A stretch of 64,000 nucleotides of DNA, taken from the NCBI GenBank assembly GCA_036498265.1, contig DASYFT010000007.1, positions 4,111 to 68,110 of the forward strand. Reading direction: 5' to 3'. Below, piece after piece: positions 19,418 to 30,566 of this stretch. This stretch comes from Palsa-744 sp036498265 (GTDB taxonomy: Bacteria > Actinomycetota > Thermoleophilia > Solirubrobacterales > Solirubrobacteraceae). The notes below the pieces were generated by a model that made no database searches, was not told the origin of the DNA, and saw only the letters and a list, made by a program, of their open reading frames with translations. A program made the position numbers and the translations under genes. The stretch's first letter is position 1, and each line of letters begins with the position of its first letter.

Positions 19418-19751
19418 CGGCCCGGGCAAGCGCGACCAAGAACGCAACGGCGGCCACGGAGAGGCCGCTAGGGCCACAGCGCAGCTGCGTCGGCTGCGGG
19501 CGCCGGACGGGCAAGAACGAGCTGATCAGGCTCACCGCGCAACCGGGCGAGCGCGGGGGGCACGGGGCACGCCTCGCGGTTCTCGACGGCGAGGGACGCC
19601 TCGGCGGCCGCGGTGCCTACCTCTGCCGCGCGGGCGACGGCGAGCGGGCGCGGTCTCAGTGCCTGCATGACGCGATCCGCCGCGGCAGCGTGGCGCGCAC
19701 GCTGCGCGCCGCCGTGACGGTCGACCCCAAGCTCGTAGAATCGGTGAGCCG

Positions 19752-19755
<4 letters not shown>
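19414..19755 (+). CDS. rnpM: RnpM/YlxR-family RNA-binding protein, non-standard start
   Basis: About 113 residues with the DUF448/YlxR signature RSCVGCGRRTGKNELIRL and the later GRGAYLC plus a downstream cysteine. YlxR (RnpM) binds RNase P RNA in other bacteria and is a standard member of the nusA-infB operon. No ATG, GTG or TTG occurs in frame between the nusA end and the domain. The best candidate is ATA 19414, which overlaps the nusA TAG (ATAG) and has GAGGGG 8 bases upstream. The 5' boundary is therefore tentative. The 3' end overlaps infB by ATGA. Confidence 0.82.
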
Positions 19756-22181
<2,426 letters not shown>

Positions 22182-22300
22182 GCACCGGCGTCGCCGGGGC
22201 AGCCCGTGTCGCATATCGGTGGACGGGCATCGCGCGCCTGCGCTCCGGGGACTGCAAGCCGGCCGTCGCCGTTGGCGCTCGGTCCCGACGGAGGCGTAGG

Positions 22301-22666
22301 ATGAGCGGCGGGGGACGTATGCGTCGTGTCGACGAGGCGATTCGCCAGGTCATCGGCGATGCGGTGACAGCAGAACTGAAGGACCCTCGTGTTGGATTCG
22401 TGACCGTGACCGACGTGAAGACCAGCCCCGATCTACGCCATGCCCGCGTCTATGTGAGCGTCCTCGGCGAGGGGGGAGCGCCCTCCGAGCCCGAGCGGCG
22501 CGAGGCCAGCCTCGCCGGCCTGCGCAGCGCGCACGGCTTCCTGCAGGGCCGCGTCGCCGGCGAGCTGCGCCTCAAGCGCACACCGGCGCTCGAGTTCCGC
22601 TACGACGACACGACCGACAGGGCCATGCGCGTGGAGGCCCTGCTCGAGGAGGACGAGCGCCCGTGA
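22301..22666 (+). CDS. rbfA: Ribosome-binding factor A
   Basis: A 121-residue KH-type protein for 16S rRNA 5' maturation and cold adaptation. The family core is visible: VDEAIRQVIGDAVTAEL, DPRVGFVTVTDVKTSPDLRHA and the ending RLKRTPALEFRYDDTTDRA. ATG 22301 has GGAGG 6 bases upstream; a second ATG six codons later is possible. The 119 bases after infB hold no other gene. The stop overlaps nrnA by GTGA. Confidence 0.93.
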   Translation: MSGGGRMRRVDEAIRQVIGDAVTAELKDPRVGFVTVTDVKTSPDLRHARVYVSVLGEGGAPSEPERREASLAGLRSAHGFLQGRVAGELRLKRTPALEFRYDDTTDRAMRVEALLEEDERP

Positions 22667-23697
22667 GCGAGGACCGCAGCCTCGAGCTCACACGCGAGCT
22701 GGTGCTGGAGCGCATCCGCGAGGACTCGCGGTTCGTCCTGGCCACCCACGAGAGCCCCGACGGCGATGCGCTGGGGTCGCTCGTCGGCCTGCACGGCCTG
22801 CTGAGCGCGCTCGGCAAGGACTCCGCCATGTTCATCGCGCCCGAGGACCTGCCCCTGCCGGACGAGTACAGCCTGTTCCCGCTCGAAGGGCTGATCCAGG
22901 CCCCGCCGGATGACATCCGCGAGCGCACCGTGGTGTTCCTGGACTGCGGCAACATCGACCGCAACTCGGCGAGCGTGCTGCGCGACGGCAGGCACCTGCT
23001 GAACATCGACCATCACCACGACAACACCCGCTTCGGCACCCTCGACTACGTCGTGCCGAGCGCCTCCTGCACGGCCGAGATCATCTGGGAGCTGATGGGA
23101 GGGCTCGGCGTGCGACCCTCGCCCGAGGTGGCCCAGGCGCTGTACATCGGGCTGATCACCGACACGGGGCGCTTCATGTACGAGAACACCTCGCCGCGCG
23201 CCCACGTGATGGCGGCCGAGCTGATCGAGGCCGGGGTCGACGTCTCGGCGGTCTACCGGCATCTCTACGAGGACCTGCCCCCGGGCAGGCTGGCGCTGCT
23301 GGCGATCGCGCTCGCGCAGGTTCAGCGCTTCGACTCCGGAGAGCTGACCCTGTCGGTGCTGAGCGCCGGCGACTACGAGCGCGCGGCCGCCGAGGAGAGC
23401 TACTCCGAGGGGATCATCGACCACCTCCGTGCGCTGCGCGGCACGAAGGTCGCGGCGCTCGTGCGCGAGCTGCAGAACGGCGAGCGAAAGGGCCAGCACA
23501 AAGTGTCGCTGCGGGCCACCGACGACGACATCGACGTGTCGGTCATCGCCCGCGCCCAGGGCGGCGGTGGACACCGCCGTGCCGCGGGCTTCTCGACGAC
23601 GCTCGAGCTGGGCGAGCTGGTGAGCTTCTTGCGCGAGTCGATCGCCGCCCAGACGCAGGCGCCGGCCGACGGCCGCGCCGCGCCGACCCTCGCCTAG
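22663..23697 (+). CDS. nrnA: DHH-family oligoribonuclease/pAp phosphatase NrnA
   Basis: A 344-residue phosphoesterase with motif I THESPDGDALGS (residues 28-39), the DHHH motif at 116-119, and a C-terminal DHHA1 domain with GGGGHRRAAGF. NrnA degrades nano-RNAs and dephosphorylates pAp from sulfate or CoA metabolism. The GTG start overlaps the rbfA stop. Its place between rbfA and truB is conserved across many Gram-positive bacteria. Confidence 0.92.
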   Translation: MSEDRSLELTRELVLERIREDSRFVLATHESPDGDALGSLVGLHGLLSALGKDSAMFIAPEDLPLPDEYSLFPLEGLIQAPPDDIRERTVVFLDCGNIDRNSASVLRDGRHLLNIDHHHDNTRFGTLDYVVPSASCTAEIIWELMGGLGVRPSPEVAQALYIGLITDTGRFMYENTSPRAHVMAAELIEAGVDVSAVYRHLYEDLPPGRLALLAIALAQVQRFDSGELTLSVLSAGDYERAAAEESYSEGIIDHLRALRGTKVAALVRELQNGERKGQHKVSLRATDDDIDVSVIARAQGGGGHRRAAGFSTTLELGELVSFLRESIAAQTQAPADGRAAPTLA

Positions 23698-23730
23698 CCG
23701 GCCGAGGGGCTCCTGAGGAGCGTGCCGCCG

Positions 23731-24417
23731 ATGGACGGGGTCCTGCTGATCGACAAGCCCGCGGGGATGAGCTCGCACGACGTCGTGGCGGCCGTGCGCA
23801 GGTCGCTGGGAGGCGTGCGCACCGGCCACGCCGGCACGCTCGACCCGTTCGCCACCGGGCTGCTGCTCGTGCTCCTCGGCAGGGCCACCAAGGCCCAGCG
23901 CGCGCTGATGGAGCTACCCAAGCGCTACGAGACGGTCGCCAGGCTGGGCGCGACCTCCAGCACGGGCGACACCGAGGGCGAGATCACCGAGACAGGCCTG
24001 GTGCCCGCCGAGCAGTCGCAGCTGCCGACGGGCGAGGTCCTCCAGCGCCCGCCGGCGTACTCGGCCGTCAAGATCGAAGGCGAGCGCGCCTACCGGCGGG
24101 CCAGGCGTGGCGAGCGCCTGGAGATGCCGCTGCGCACCGTCACCGTCCACCGCTTCGAGGAGCTGTGGAGGCGCGGCGGGACAGGCCCGGGAGAGGCGCC
24201 GACGGCGGCCTACGCCATCGAATGCGGCTCCGGCACCTACGTGCGCTCGCTGATCGCCGACCTCGGCGACGCCTTCTGCCTCGAGCTCAGGCGCACCGCG
24301 ATCGGGCCGTTCGACGTCCGCGAGGCGGTCCCACCGCCGGCTCGCGGACGGGCGTGGAGCGATCCGCCGGTGATCGCGCTCGAGGCGGCACTGGCGCTGC
24401 TGCCCAATAGTCTGTGA
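23731..24417 (+). CDS. truB: tRNA pseudouridine(55) synthase TruB, short form
   Basis: A 228-residue pseudouridine synthase for U55 of tRNA. The catalytic aspartate is Asp38 in GHAGTLDPFATG, and RPPAYSAVKIEGERAY and GTYVRSLIADLG are present. Compared with typical TruB (about 300 residues), the stretch between GDTEGEITETG and the PPAYSA motif is about 20 residues shorter, and no C-terminal PUA domain is present. ATG 23731 is preferred over GTG 23722 because TGAGGAG lies 10 bases before the ATG but only one base before the GTG. Confidence 0.92.
   Translation: MDGVLLIDKPAGMSSHDVVAAVRRSLGGVRTGHAGTLDPFATGLLLVLLGRATKAQRALMELPKRYETVARLGATSSTGDTEGEITETGLVPAEQSQLPTGEVLQRPPAYSAVKIEGERAYRRARRGERLEMPLRTVTVHRFEELWRRGGTGPGEAPTAAYAIECGSGTYVRSLIADLGDAFCLELRRTAIGPFDVREAVPPPARGRAWSDPPVIALEAALALLPNSL
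24408..24413 (+). promoter_or_regulatory. -10 hexamer of ribF, leaderless type
   Basis: TAGTCT, 8 bases before the GTG of ribF, inside the end of truB. It suggests an extra internal promoter in the operon. Confidence 0.45.
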
Positions 24418-24421
24418 GCCC

Positions 24422-25297
24422 GTGAAGGTCACCCGCCTGCCCGACATCGAGCGCGGACGCGAGCGCAGCGTGGCGGTGGGCACGTTCGACGGCGTGCACC
24501 TCGGCCATCGCGAGGTCATAGCCGGCTCCGACAGCGTGCTGACGTTCGACCCCCACCCGGTCACCGTCGTCGCCCCGCAGCACACGCCCAAGCTGCTCAC
24601 GACGTTCGAGCGCAAGGCCGATCTGATCGCGTCGCTCGGCGTGGAGGAGCTGATCGTGATCCCGTTCGACTCGGAGTTCGCGAGGCGCCCCGCGGGGCAG
24701 TTCATCGACGACGTGCTCGTCGGCGCGCTCGGGGCAACGCAGGTCTCGGTTGGCGAGAACTTCCGCTTTGGCCACAGGGCGCAGGGCGACGCGCGGCTGC
24801 TGGCCGCTGACGAGCGGTTCGCCACGGTGGTCCACCCGCTGCTGGAAATCGACGGCGAAGTCGTCTCCTCGAGCCACATCCGTGGGCTGCTGCTGGCCGG
24901 CGACGTGGCGGAGGCGAACCGCATGCTGGGCGCGCCGTTCGAGGTCACCGGGGAGGTGACCCGAGGCGACGCGCGCGGGCGCCGGCTCGGGTTCCCGACC
25001 GCCAACATCGTGCCCGACGAGGCGCTTGCCTATCCCGGTCACGGCGTCTACGCATGCCTGGCCGACGGGCGGCCGGCGGCGGTGAGCATCGGCGTGCGCC
25101 CGACCTTCCAGACCGGGCGCGCGGAGCTCGTCGAGGCCTACCTGCTCGACTTCGACGGGGACCTCTACGGCCGGCGGCTGCGAGTGGAGTTCCTCGAGCG
25201 CCTGCGCGGTGAGCGCCGCTTCGAGGACCCCGAGGCGCTGGTCGAGCAGATGCATCGCGACGTCGAGCGCACGCGCGCGATCGCCCAGGCGGATTGA
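24422..25297 (+). CDS. ribF: Bifunctional riboflavin kinase/FAD synthetase
   Basis: A 291-residue enzyme making FMN and then FAD. The N-terminal nucleotidyltransferase has VAVGTFDGVHLGH, and SSSHIRGLLLAGD is the second signature. The C-terminal kinase domain starts near GRRLGFPTANI and has the GVYA and SIGVRPTF segments. The first step of the N-terminal domain looks slightly compact (HREVIAGSDSVLTFDPHP), lacking part of the helix after GH found in longer homologues. The GTG start is 4 bases after truB. Confidence 0.93.
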   Translation: MKVTRLPDIERGRERSVAVGTFDGVHLGHREVIAGSDSVLTFDPHPVTVVAPQHTPKLLTTFERKADLIASLGVEELIVIPFDSEFARRPAGQFIDDVLVGALGATQVSVGENFRFGHRAQGDARLLAADERFATVVHPLLEIDGEVVSSSHIRGLLLAGDVAEANRMLGAPFEVTGEVTRGDARGRRLGFPTANIVPDEALAYPGHGVYACLADGRPAAVSIGVRPTFQTGRAELVEAYLLDFDGDLYGRRLRVEFLERLRGERRFEDPEALVEQMHRDVERTRAIAQAD

Positions 25298-25314
25298 CGC
25301 CGACGGCCGTCTGC

Positions 25315-25320
25315 TACGGT
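25315..25320 (+). promoter_or_regulatory. -10 hexamer of rpsO, leaderless type
   Basis: TACGGT, 7 bases before the ATG of rpsO. Confidence 0.6.
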
Positions 25321-25327
25321 GCCGCCT

Positions 25328-25600
25328 ATGGCCGCCATCACCAGCGAGCGCAAGCGCGAGATCGCCAGCAAGTTCGGCTCCAGCGAGAAGGACATGGGCT
25401 CCACCAAGGTGCAGATCGCGCTCCTCACCGAGCGCATCAATCACCTGACCGAGCACCTGCGGGCGCAGAGCAAAGACCACCACTCGCGCCGCGGGCTCCT
25501 CATGCTGGTGGGCCGCCGGCGCCGCTTTCTCGACTACCTGCAGAAGCGCGACCTCGAGGGCTACCGCGCCCTGATCAAAGAGCTGGGCCTGCGCAAGTAG
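25328..25600 (+). CDS. rpsO: 30S ribosomal protein S15
   Basis: A 90-residue primary 16S rRNA-binding protein. Family segments are present: STKVQIALLTERINHLTEHL, KDHHSRRGLLMLVGRRRRFLDYL and a basic C-terminus. The ATG at 25328 matches the leaderless promoter; GTG 25319 lies inside the -10 and is rejected. The TAG stop shares its final G with the GTG of the next gene. Confidence 0.96.
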   Translation: MAAITSERKREIASKFGSSEKDMGSTKVQIALLTERINHLTEHLRAQSKDHHSRRGLLMLVGRRRRFLDYLQKRDLEGYRALIKELGLRK

Positions 25601-26064
25601 TGACGGTTCTCGCCCCGGGAACGCCGGCGCCGAGCTTCAAGCTCGCGCGTGCCGACGGGGGCAGCTTCACCGAGCAGGACCTGCGAGGGCGCACGAGCGT
25701 GCTGGTCTTCTATCCCTTCGCGTTCAGCCCCGTCTGCACGGATCAGCTGCAGCTTTATGAGAGTGTTGCCACCCGGCTCGCCGAGCGGGGAGACGCTCTC
25801 TACGGGGTCTCCTGTGACTCGACGTGGGCGCAGAGCGCCTTCCGTGAGAAGCTCGGCGTCAGCATCGAGCAGCTGTCGGACTTCGAGCCCAAGGGCGCCG
25901 TGTGCGCCGCTTTCGGCGTACTGCACGCGGGCGGCTTTCCCGAGCGAGCACTGGTGATCAGCGGCCCGGATGGCGTCGTGCGCTGGAGCCACCAGGCCCC
26001 GTCGCCGGGCGATCTGCCGGGCCTCGAGCTGCTTCGAGAGGGCCTCTCCGCGTCCGAGCGCTGA
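25600..26064 (+). CDS. Peroxiredoxin, AhpE/1-Cys-like
   Basis: A 154-residue thioredoxin-fold peroxidase. The peroxidatic cysteine is probably Cys46 in YPFAFSPVCTDQL, a variant of the PxxxTxxC site seen in AhpE-type actinobacterial peroxiredoxins. Two more cysteines (Cys72, Cys102) could resolve it. Later signatures LSDFEPKGAVCAAFGV and ERALVISGPDGVVRW match the family. It reduces hydroperoxides in the cytosol with a thiol partner, perhaps mycothiol or mycoredoxin. The GTG start shares one base with the rpsO stop, so the pair is probably co-translated. A pnp promoter begins 13 bases after the stop. Confidence 0.88.
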   Translation: MTVLAPGTPAPSFKLARADGGSFTEQDLRGRTSVLVFYPFAFSPVCTDQLQLYESVATRLAERGDALYGVSCDSTWAQSAFREKLGVSIEQLSDFEPKGAVCAAFGVLHAGGFPERALVISGPDGVVRWSHQAPSPGDLPGLELLREGLSASER

Positions 26065-26076
26065 TGGGCCGTCCGC

Positions 26077-26082
26077 TAAGCT
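26077..26082 (+). promoter_or_regulatory. Candidate -10 of pnp
   Basis: TAAGCT, giving a leader of about 64 bases that is A-rich (a run of six A near 26103) and ends in the AGGAAGG ribosome binding site of pnp. pnp leaders are autoregulated in other bacteria; no clear stem is visible here. Confidence 0.4.
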
Positions 26083-26152
26083 CCGGAGGTTCGGATATCG
26101 AGAAAAAAGAAACGGACCGCCGACCGACGGGCGGAACAGGAAGGCAGTGAAT

Positions 26153-28504
26153 ATGAGTAGTGATGCCGTTACGCGAGTCTCCGCGGAGATCGCGGGCAGC
26201 GAGATCGCGTTCGAGACCGGCAGGATGGCGAAGCAGGCCTCCGGAGCGGTCGTCGTCCGGCAGGGGGACACGATGGTGCTCTGCACCGCCGTCGCCGGCA
26301 GCGTGCGCGACGTCGATTTCCTCCCGCTCACGGTCGACGTAGAGGAGCGGATGTACGCGACCGGGAAAATCCCCGGCTCCTTCTTCAAGCGCGAGGGGCG
26401 CCCCGGCGAGAAGGCGACCCTGACCGCCCGCATGATCGATCGGCCCCTGCGGCCGCTCTTCCCCAAGGACTGGCGCTACGACACCCAGCTGGTGGCGATC
26501 CCGCTCTCGATCGACCACGTCCACCCCTACGACATCCTCGCCATGAACGGCGCATCCACCGCGGTGATGATCTCCGACATCCCCTTCCCGACGCCCGTGG
26601 GCGCCGTGCGGATCGGGAAGGTCGACGGGAACTTCGTGGTGAACCCCAGTGAGGAGGACCTCCTCACCATCTCCGACGACGACGGCACAGGGTCCAACGG
26701 CGGCTCCGACCTCGACCTCGTGGTCGCGGGCACCGAGGACGCGATCCTGATGGTCGAGGCGGGCGCCCGGGAGATCCCCGAGGCGGAGATCCTCGATGCG
26801 CTCGACATCGCGCACGCCGAGATCAAGAAGCTCTGCGCGCTGCAGCGCGAGCTCGCGGCGAAGGTCGGCAAGGAGAAGAAAGCGTTCGCGACCCTGCCCG
26901 TGGACGAGGACCTGCTGGTCCAGATCCGCGGCTCGCACGGCGCGCAGCTCGACGCCGCCACCCAGGTGGAGGACAAGCTCGAGCGCCAGGAGGCCACCAA
27001 GGCGGTCGAGGCGGCTGTGCTCGAGCACTACGCCCCGGAGGCCCAGGAGGCCGCGCCCGAGGACCAGCTGGTCGCCGCCAAGGCGCGCCGCGTCGCAGTG
27101 CAGGCGGCATTCGACAAGCTCGAGAAGTCGATCATCCGTGAGCGCATCGCCGTTCACAAGAAGCGTCCCGACGGGCGCGCCGAGAACGAGATCCGCGACA
27201 TCACGATCGAAGTCGGCGTCACGCCGCGCACGCACGGCTCGGCGCTGTTCACGCGGGGGCAGACCCAGGCATTGAGCGTCGCCGCGCTCGGCACGCTCAA
27301 GGAGGAGATGCGCCTCGACACGCTCGGCCTGGAGACGAAAAAGTACTACTGGCACCACTACAACTTCCCGCCGTTCTCGGTCGGGGAGGCGGGCCGGATG
27401 GGCGGCGTCAAGCGCCGCGACATCGGCCACGGCGCGCTCGCCGAGCGGGCGCTCGTGCCGATGGTGCCGTCGATCGAGGAGTTCCCCTACACGATCCGCG
27501 TGGTCTCGGACATCCTCGAGTCCAACGGCTCCTCGTCGATGGCCTCGGTCTGCGGCTCCTCGCTGGCGCTGATGGACGCCGGCGTGCCGATCAAGCGGCC
27601 GGTCGCGGGGATCGCGATGGGCCTGATCAAGGAGGGCGATGACTACATCGTCCTGACGGACATCGCCGGTGTAGAGGACCACCTCGGGGACATGGACTTC
27701 AAGGTGGCCGGCACCGAGCGCGGGATCACGGCGCTGCAGATGGACATCAAGATCTCGGGCGTGACGTTCGACATCCTGCGCGACGCGCTCACGCAGGCGA
27801 ACAGCGCCCGGAGGTTCATCCTCGGCAAGATGGCCGAAGTCATCGAGGGCCCGCGCGACCAGCTCAGCCAGTTCGCCCCGCGGATCCAGACCATCCAGAT
27901 CGACCCGTCGCAGATCGGCCTGCTGATCGGCAAGGGCGGCGAAACGATCCGTGCCCTCTCGGACGAGTTCGAGTCGCAGATCGACGTCAACGACGACGGT
28001 CAGGTGCTGGTCTACTCCGCCAACGGCGAGCTCGGCGACGCGCTCGTGGAGCGGGTCCGGATGATGATGAAGGAGGTCGAGGTCGGCGACGAGTACGTCG
28101 GCAAAGTCGTGAAGACGACGACCTTCGGCGCGTTCATCGAGCTCGCCAAGGGCACCGACGGGCTGCTGCACATCTCCAACGTCTCGCCCGGTCAGCGGGT
28201 GGACAGCGTCGAGGACGTCCTCAACAAGGGAGACGAGGTCAACGTGCGAGTGGTCGAGGTAGACCGCGAGCGCGGCCGCATCGGCCTGCGGCTCGCCGAG
28301 GACCCGGACATCGCGGGCAAGTCGGTCGAGGAGCTCGCCGGCGTCGGCACCGGTTCCCGGCCGTCCGGTGGAGGAGGCGGGGGTGCGCGGGATGGCGAGC
28401 GCCGGCCGTCGAGCAACGGCCGCGACCGCGACCGTGGCCGGCGCCGCGAGGGCGGCCCCAGTCGCGGCTCGGGCCGCCCGCGCCATGGGCGTGAGCGCGA
28501 CTGA
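26153..28504 (+). CDS. pnp: Polyribonucleotide nucleotidyltransferase (PNPase)
   Basis: A 783-residue phosphorolytic 3'-5' exoribonuclease. Two RNase PH domains flank an alpha-helical domain; the catalytic second domain has RRDIGHGALAERAL and SNGSSSMASVCG. The KH domain motif LIGKGGETIRAL and an S1 domain (GKVVKTTTFGAFIEL) follow. A Gly/Arg-rich tail of about 50 residues ends the protein. The ATG has AGGAAGG 8 bases upstream. The 3' end overlaps the M16 peptidase start by 20 bases. Confidence 0.96.
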   Translation: MSSDAVTRVSAEIAGSEIAFETGRMAKQASGAVVVRQGDTMVLCTAVAGSVRDVDFLPLTVDVEERMYATGKIPGSFFKREGRPGEKATLTARMIDRPLRPLFPKDWRYDTQLVAIPLSIDHVHPYDILAMNGASTAVMISDIPFPTPVGAVRIGKVDGNFVVNPSEEDLLTISDDDGTGSNGGSDLDLVVAGTEDAILMVEAGAREIPEAEILDALDIAHAEIKKLCALQRELAAKVGKEKKAFATLPVDEDLLVQIRGSHGAQLDAATQVEDKLERQEATKAVEAAVLEHYAPEAQEAAPEDQLVAAKARRVAVQAAFDKLEKSIIRERIAVHKKRPDGRAENEIRDITIEVGVTPRTHGSALFTRGQTQALSVAALGTLKEEMRLDTLGLETKKYYWHHYNFPPFSVGEAGRMGGVKRRDIGHGALAERALVPMVPSIEEFPYTIRVVSDILESNGSSSMASVCGSSLALMDAGVPIKRPVAGIAMGLIKEGDDYIVLTDIAGVEDHLGDMDFKVAGTERGITALQMDIKISGVTFDILRDALTQANSARRFILGKMAEVIEGPRDQLSQFAPRIQTIQIDPSQIGLLIGKGGETIRALSDEFESQIDVNDDGQVLVYSANGELGDALVERVRMMMKEVEVGDEYVGKVVKTTTFGAFIELAKGTDGLLHISNVSPGQRVDSVEDVLNKGDEVNVRVVEVDRERGRIGLRLAEDPDIAGKSVEELAGVGTGSRPSGGGGGGARDGERRPSSNGRDRDRGRRREGGPSRGSGRPRHGRERD

Positions 28505-29858
28505 CGCAGAGCGTCGGGTCTTGAGCCCGCAGCACCGCATAACGGAGCTGGACTCCGGAGTCAGAGTCGTCACCGAGCCCGTCCAGGGCGTGCGCTCGGT
28601 GGCGCTCGGCTTCTGGATCGCCACGGGCTCGGTGGTCGAGCACGACGAGGAGGCGGGGATCTCCCATCTGCTGGAGCACATGCTTTTCCGCGGCACCGAG
28701 CGCTACGGCTCCGAGGAGATCGATCAGATCTTCGACGCCATGGGAGCGGAGATCAACGCCGGCACCGACAAGGAGGCGACCTCTCTCTACACGCGCGTGC
28801 TCGACAGGCACCTCGACGACGCGTTCGACGTCATGAGCGACATGGTCTGGCGCCCGCGCTTCGGGGAGCTCGAGGCCGAGCGCGAGGTGGTGCTCGAGGA
28901 GATCGCGATGTACGAAGACGACCCTCAGGATCGTGTCTTCGACGTCCTCGGAAGGGCCGTCTTCGGCTCGCATCCGCTGGGGCGACCGGTGATCGGCACG
29001 CCGGAGGTCATCGCCGCCGCCACGCGCGAGCAGCTGGCCGCCTTCCACGCACGCCGCTACCAGCCGCCGGGCGTGGTGATCGCGGCGGCCGGCTCGGTCG
29101 ACCACGACGCGCTCGTCGAGCTCGCCCGCGCGGTCCAGACCCCGTCCGCGGACGGCGGGCCACCCGCGGACCCGAGCGCGATCGCGCCCCCGGTCTTCGA
29201 GCGCTCGGTCCGGTTCCTGCAGAAAGACACCGAGCAGTACCACCTCTGCCTCGGCGGACCGGGCATCGCGCGTGACGACGAGCGACGCTTCGCGCTGCGC
29301 GTACTCGAAGGGGTGCTCGGAGGGACGTCGTCCTCGCGCCTCTTCCAGGAGATCCGCGAGCGGAGGGGCCTCGCCTACTCCGTGTTCTGCTTCTCGAACC
29401 TCTACGCGCACACCGGCGAGGTGGGCGTCTACGTGGGCACGCGACCCGAGAACCTCGGGCAGGCCGTCGCCGTGCTGGCACGCGAGCTCCGCCGCTACGT
29501 CGAGGATCCCGCGAGCCCGGCGGAGCTCGATCGCTCGCGCGAGAACCTGAAGGGGCGGGTCGTGCTCGCGCTCGAGTCGACGGGTGCCAGGATGAGCCGG
29601 CTGGGCACCTCGATCCTGAACGAGCAGCCGATCCTGTCGGTCGATGAGATCATCGAGCGGATCGACGCCGTGACGCTCGAGGACGTCAGGGAGCTGGCGC
29701 TCGCGCTGTTCGCGCCCGAGCGGCTGTCGGTGGCCGGCGTCGGACCGGACGAGCGGGCCTTCCGCGCGGCGATCGAGCCGCTCGCCTCGGGAGAGACGCT
29801 GGACGCCCAGACCGCGGAGGCCGCGCAGGAGGCGGCCCCCGAGGGCGTCGTGTCGTGA
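28485..29858 (+). CDS. M16-family zinc metallopeptidase
   Basis: A 457-residue pitrilysin/processing-peptidase homologue. The inverted zinc motif HLLEH is at residues 61-65, with the distal glutamate in VLEEIAMYEDDP. The C-terminal half has the RRGLAYSVF segment typical of MPP-like beta subunits. It probably degrades peptides or processes exported ones; no signal peptide is seen. A pnp-M16 peptidase-dapB order is common in Gram-positive bacteria. GTG 28491 is an alternative start. The stop overlaps dapB by GTGA. Confidence 0.9.
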   Translation: MGVSATDAERRVLSPQHRITELDSGVRVVTEPVQGVRSVALGFWIATGSVVEHDEEAGISHLLEHMLFRGTERYGSEEIDQIFDAMGAEINAGTDKEATSLYTRVLDRHLDDAFDVMSDMVWRPRFGELEAEREVVLEEIAMYEDDPQDRVFDVLGRAVFGSHPLGRPVIGTPEVIAAATREQLAAFHARRYQPPGVVIAAAGSVDHDALVELARAVQTPSADGGPPADPSAIAPPVFERSVRFLQKDTEQYHLCLGGPGIARDDERRFALRVLEGVLGGTSSSRLFQEIRERRGLAYSVFCFSNLYAHTGEVGVYVGTRPENLGQAVAVLARELRRYVEDPASPAELDRSRENLKGRVVLALESTGARMSRLGTSILNEQPILSVDEIIERIDAVTLEDVRELALALFAPERLSVAGVGPDERAFRAAIEPLASGETLDAQTAEAAQEAAPEGVVS

Positions 29859-30532
29859 TCCGGGTCGCCGTGGCGGGCGCCGCCGGGCGGATGGGACAGA
29901 CCGTGTGCGCGGCGGTGGAGGGGGCCGATGACATGGAGCTCGTCGGAGCGGCCGATCCGCTACTGGGGACGACCCTCGAGGCTTTTCTCCCGGACGCGGA
30001 CGTCGTGGTGGACTTCACCACGCCGGACACCGCCCTCGGCAACGCGCTGGCCTGCCTCCGGGCCGGCGTACACGTGGTGATCGGGACGACCGGCTTCGAT
30101 CCCGCACCACTCGAGCAGGCGCCCGGCGCGGACGGCGGCGGCGCGAACGTCCTGATCGCCCCCAACTTCGCGATCGGTGCGGTGCTCATGATGCGTTTCG
30201 CCGCCGAGGCGGCCCGCCACATGGCCAAGGCGGAGATCATCGAGCTCCACCACGATGCCAAGCTCGATGCCCCGAGCGGCACCGCGGCGCGTACCGCGCG
30301 CCTGATGGCGGCCGCCGCGGGCGGACCGTCGCCGCCGATCCACTCGGTGCGCCTTCCCGGCCTCGTGGCCCACCAGGAGGTCATCCTCGGCGACGTCGGC
30401 CAGACGCTCACGATCCGCCACGACAGCGTCAGCCGCGAGTCCTTCATGCCGGGCGTGCTGATTGCGATCCGGCGAGTCGGCGATCTCGAGCGCTCGCCGG
30501 TCGTGGGACTCGAGAGCCTGCTGTGGGGGTAG
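29855..30532 (+). CDS. dapB: 4-hydroxy-tetrahydrodipicolinate reductase
   Basis: A 225-residue NAD(P)H enzyme of the diaminopimelate/lysine pathway. It has the N-terminal dinucleotide motif VAVAGAAGRMGQ, VDFTTPDT, GTTGF and the catalytic ELHHDAKLDAPSGTA. At 225 residues it is a little shorter than the usual 245 to 270. It overlaps the peptidase upstream. The product feeds the LL-DAP aminotransferase encoded at 51180. Confidence 0.94.
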   Translation: MIRVAVAGAAGRMGQTVCAAVEGADDMELVGAADPLLGTTLEAFLPDADVVVDFTTPDTALGNALACLRAGVHVVIGTTGFDPAPLEQAPGADGGGANVLIAPNFAIGAVLMMRFAAEAARHMAKAEIIELHHDAKLDAPSGTAARTARLMAAAAGGPSPPIHSVRLPGLVAHQEVILGDVGQTLTIRHDSVSRESFMPGVLIAIRRVGDLERSPVVGLESLLWG

Positions 30533-30535
30533 GGT
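30530..30535 (+). promoter_or_regulatory. Candidate -10 of the small protein after dapB
   Basis: TAGGGT, overlapping the dapB stop and followed by a short leader with GAGGAGAGG. Confidence 0.45.
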
Positions 30536-30566
30536 GCTCCAAACATCTCCGAGGAGAGGACTCGCT

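Noticed and set aside
17849..19477. Long open frame on the minus strand opposite nusA
   Set aside because: High-GC shadow frame; low-complexity Gly/Leu/Asp/Arg/Val composition and no domain, while nusA is certain on the other strand. The same applies to the minus frames at 19656-22214 (opposite infB) and 25958-28696 (opposite pnp).
25319..25327. GTG 25319 as the start of rpsO
   Set aside because: It lies inside the TACGGT -10 hexamer; ATG 25328 matches S15 family length.
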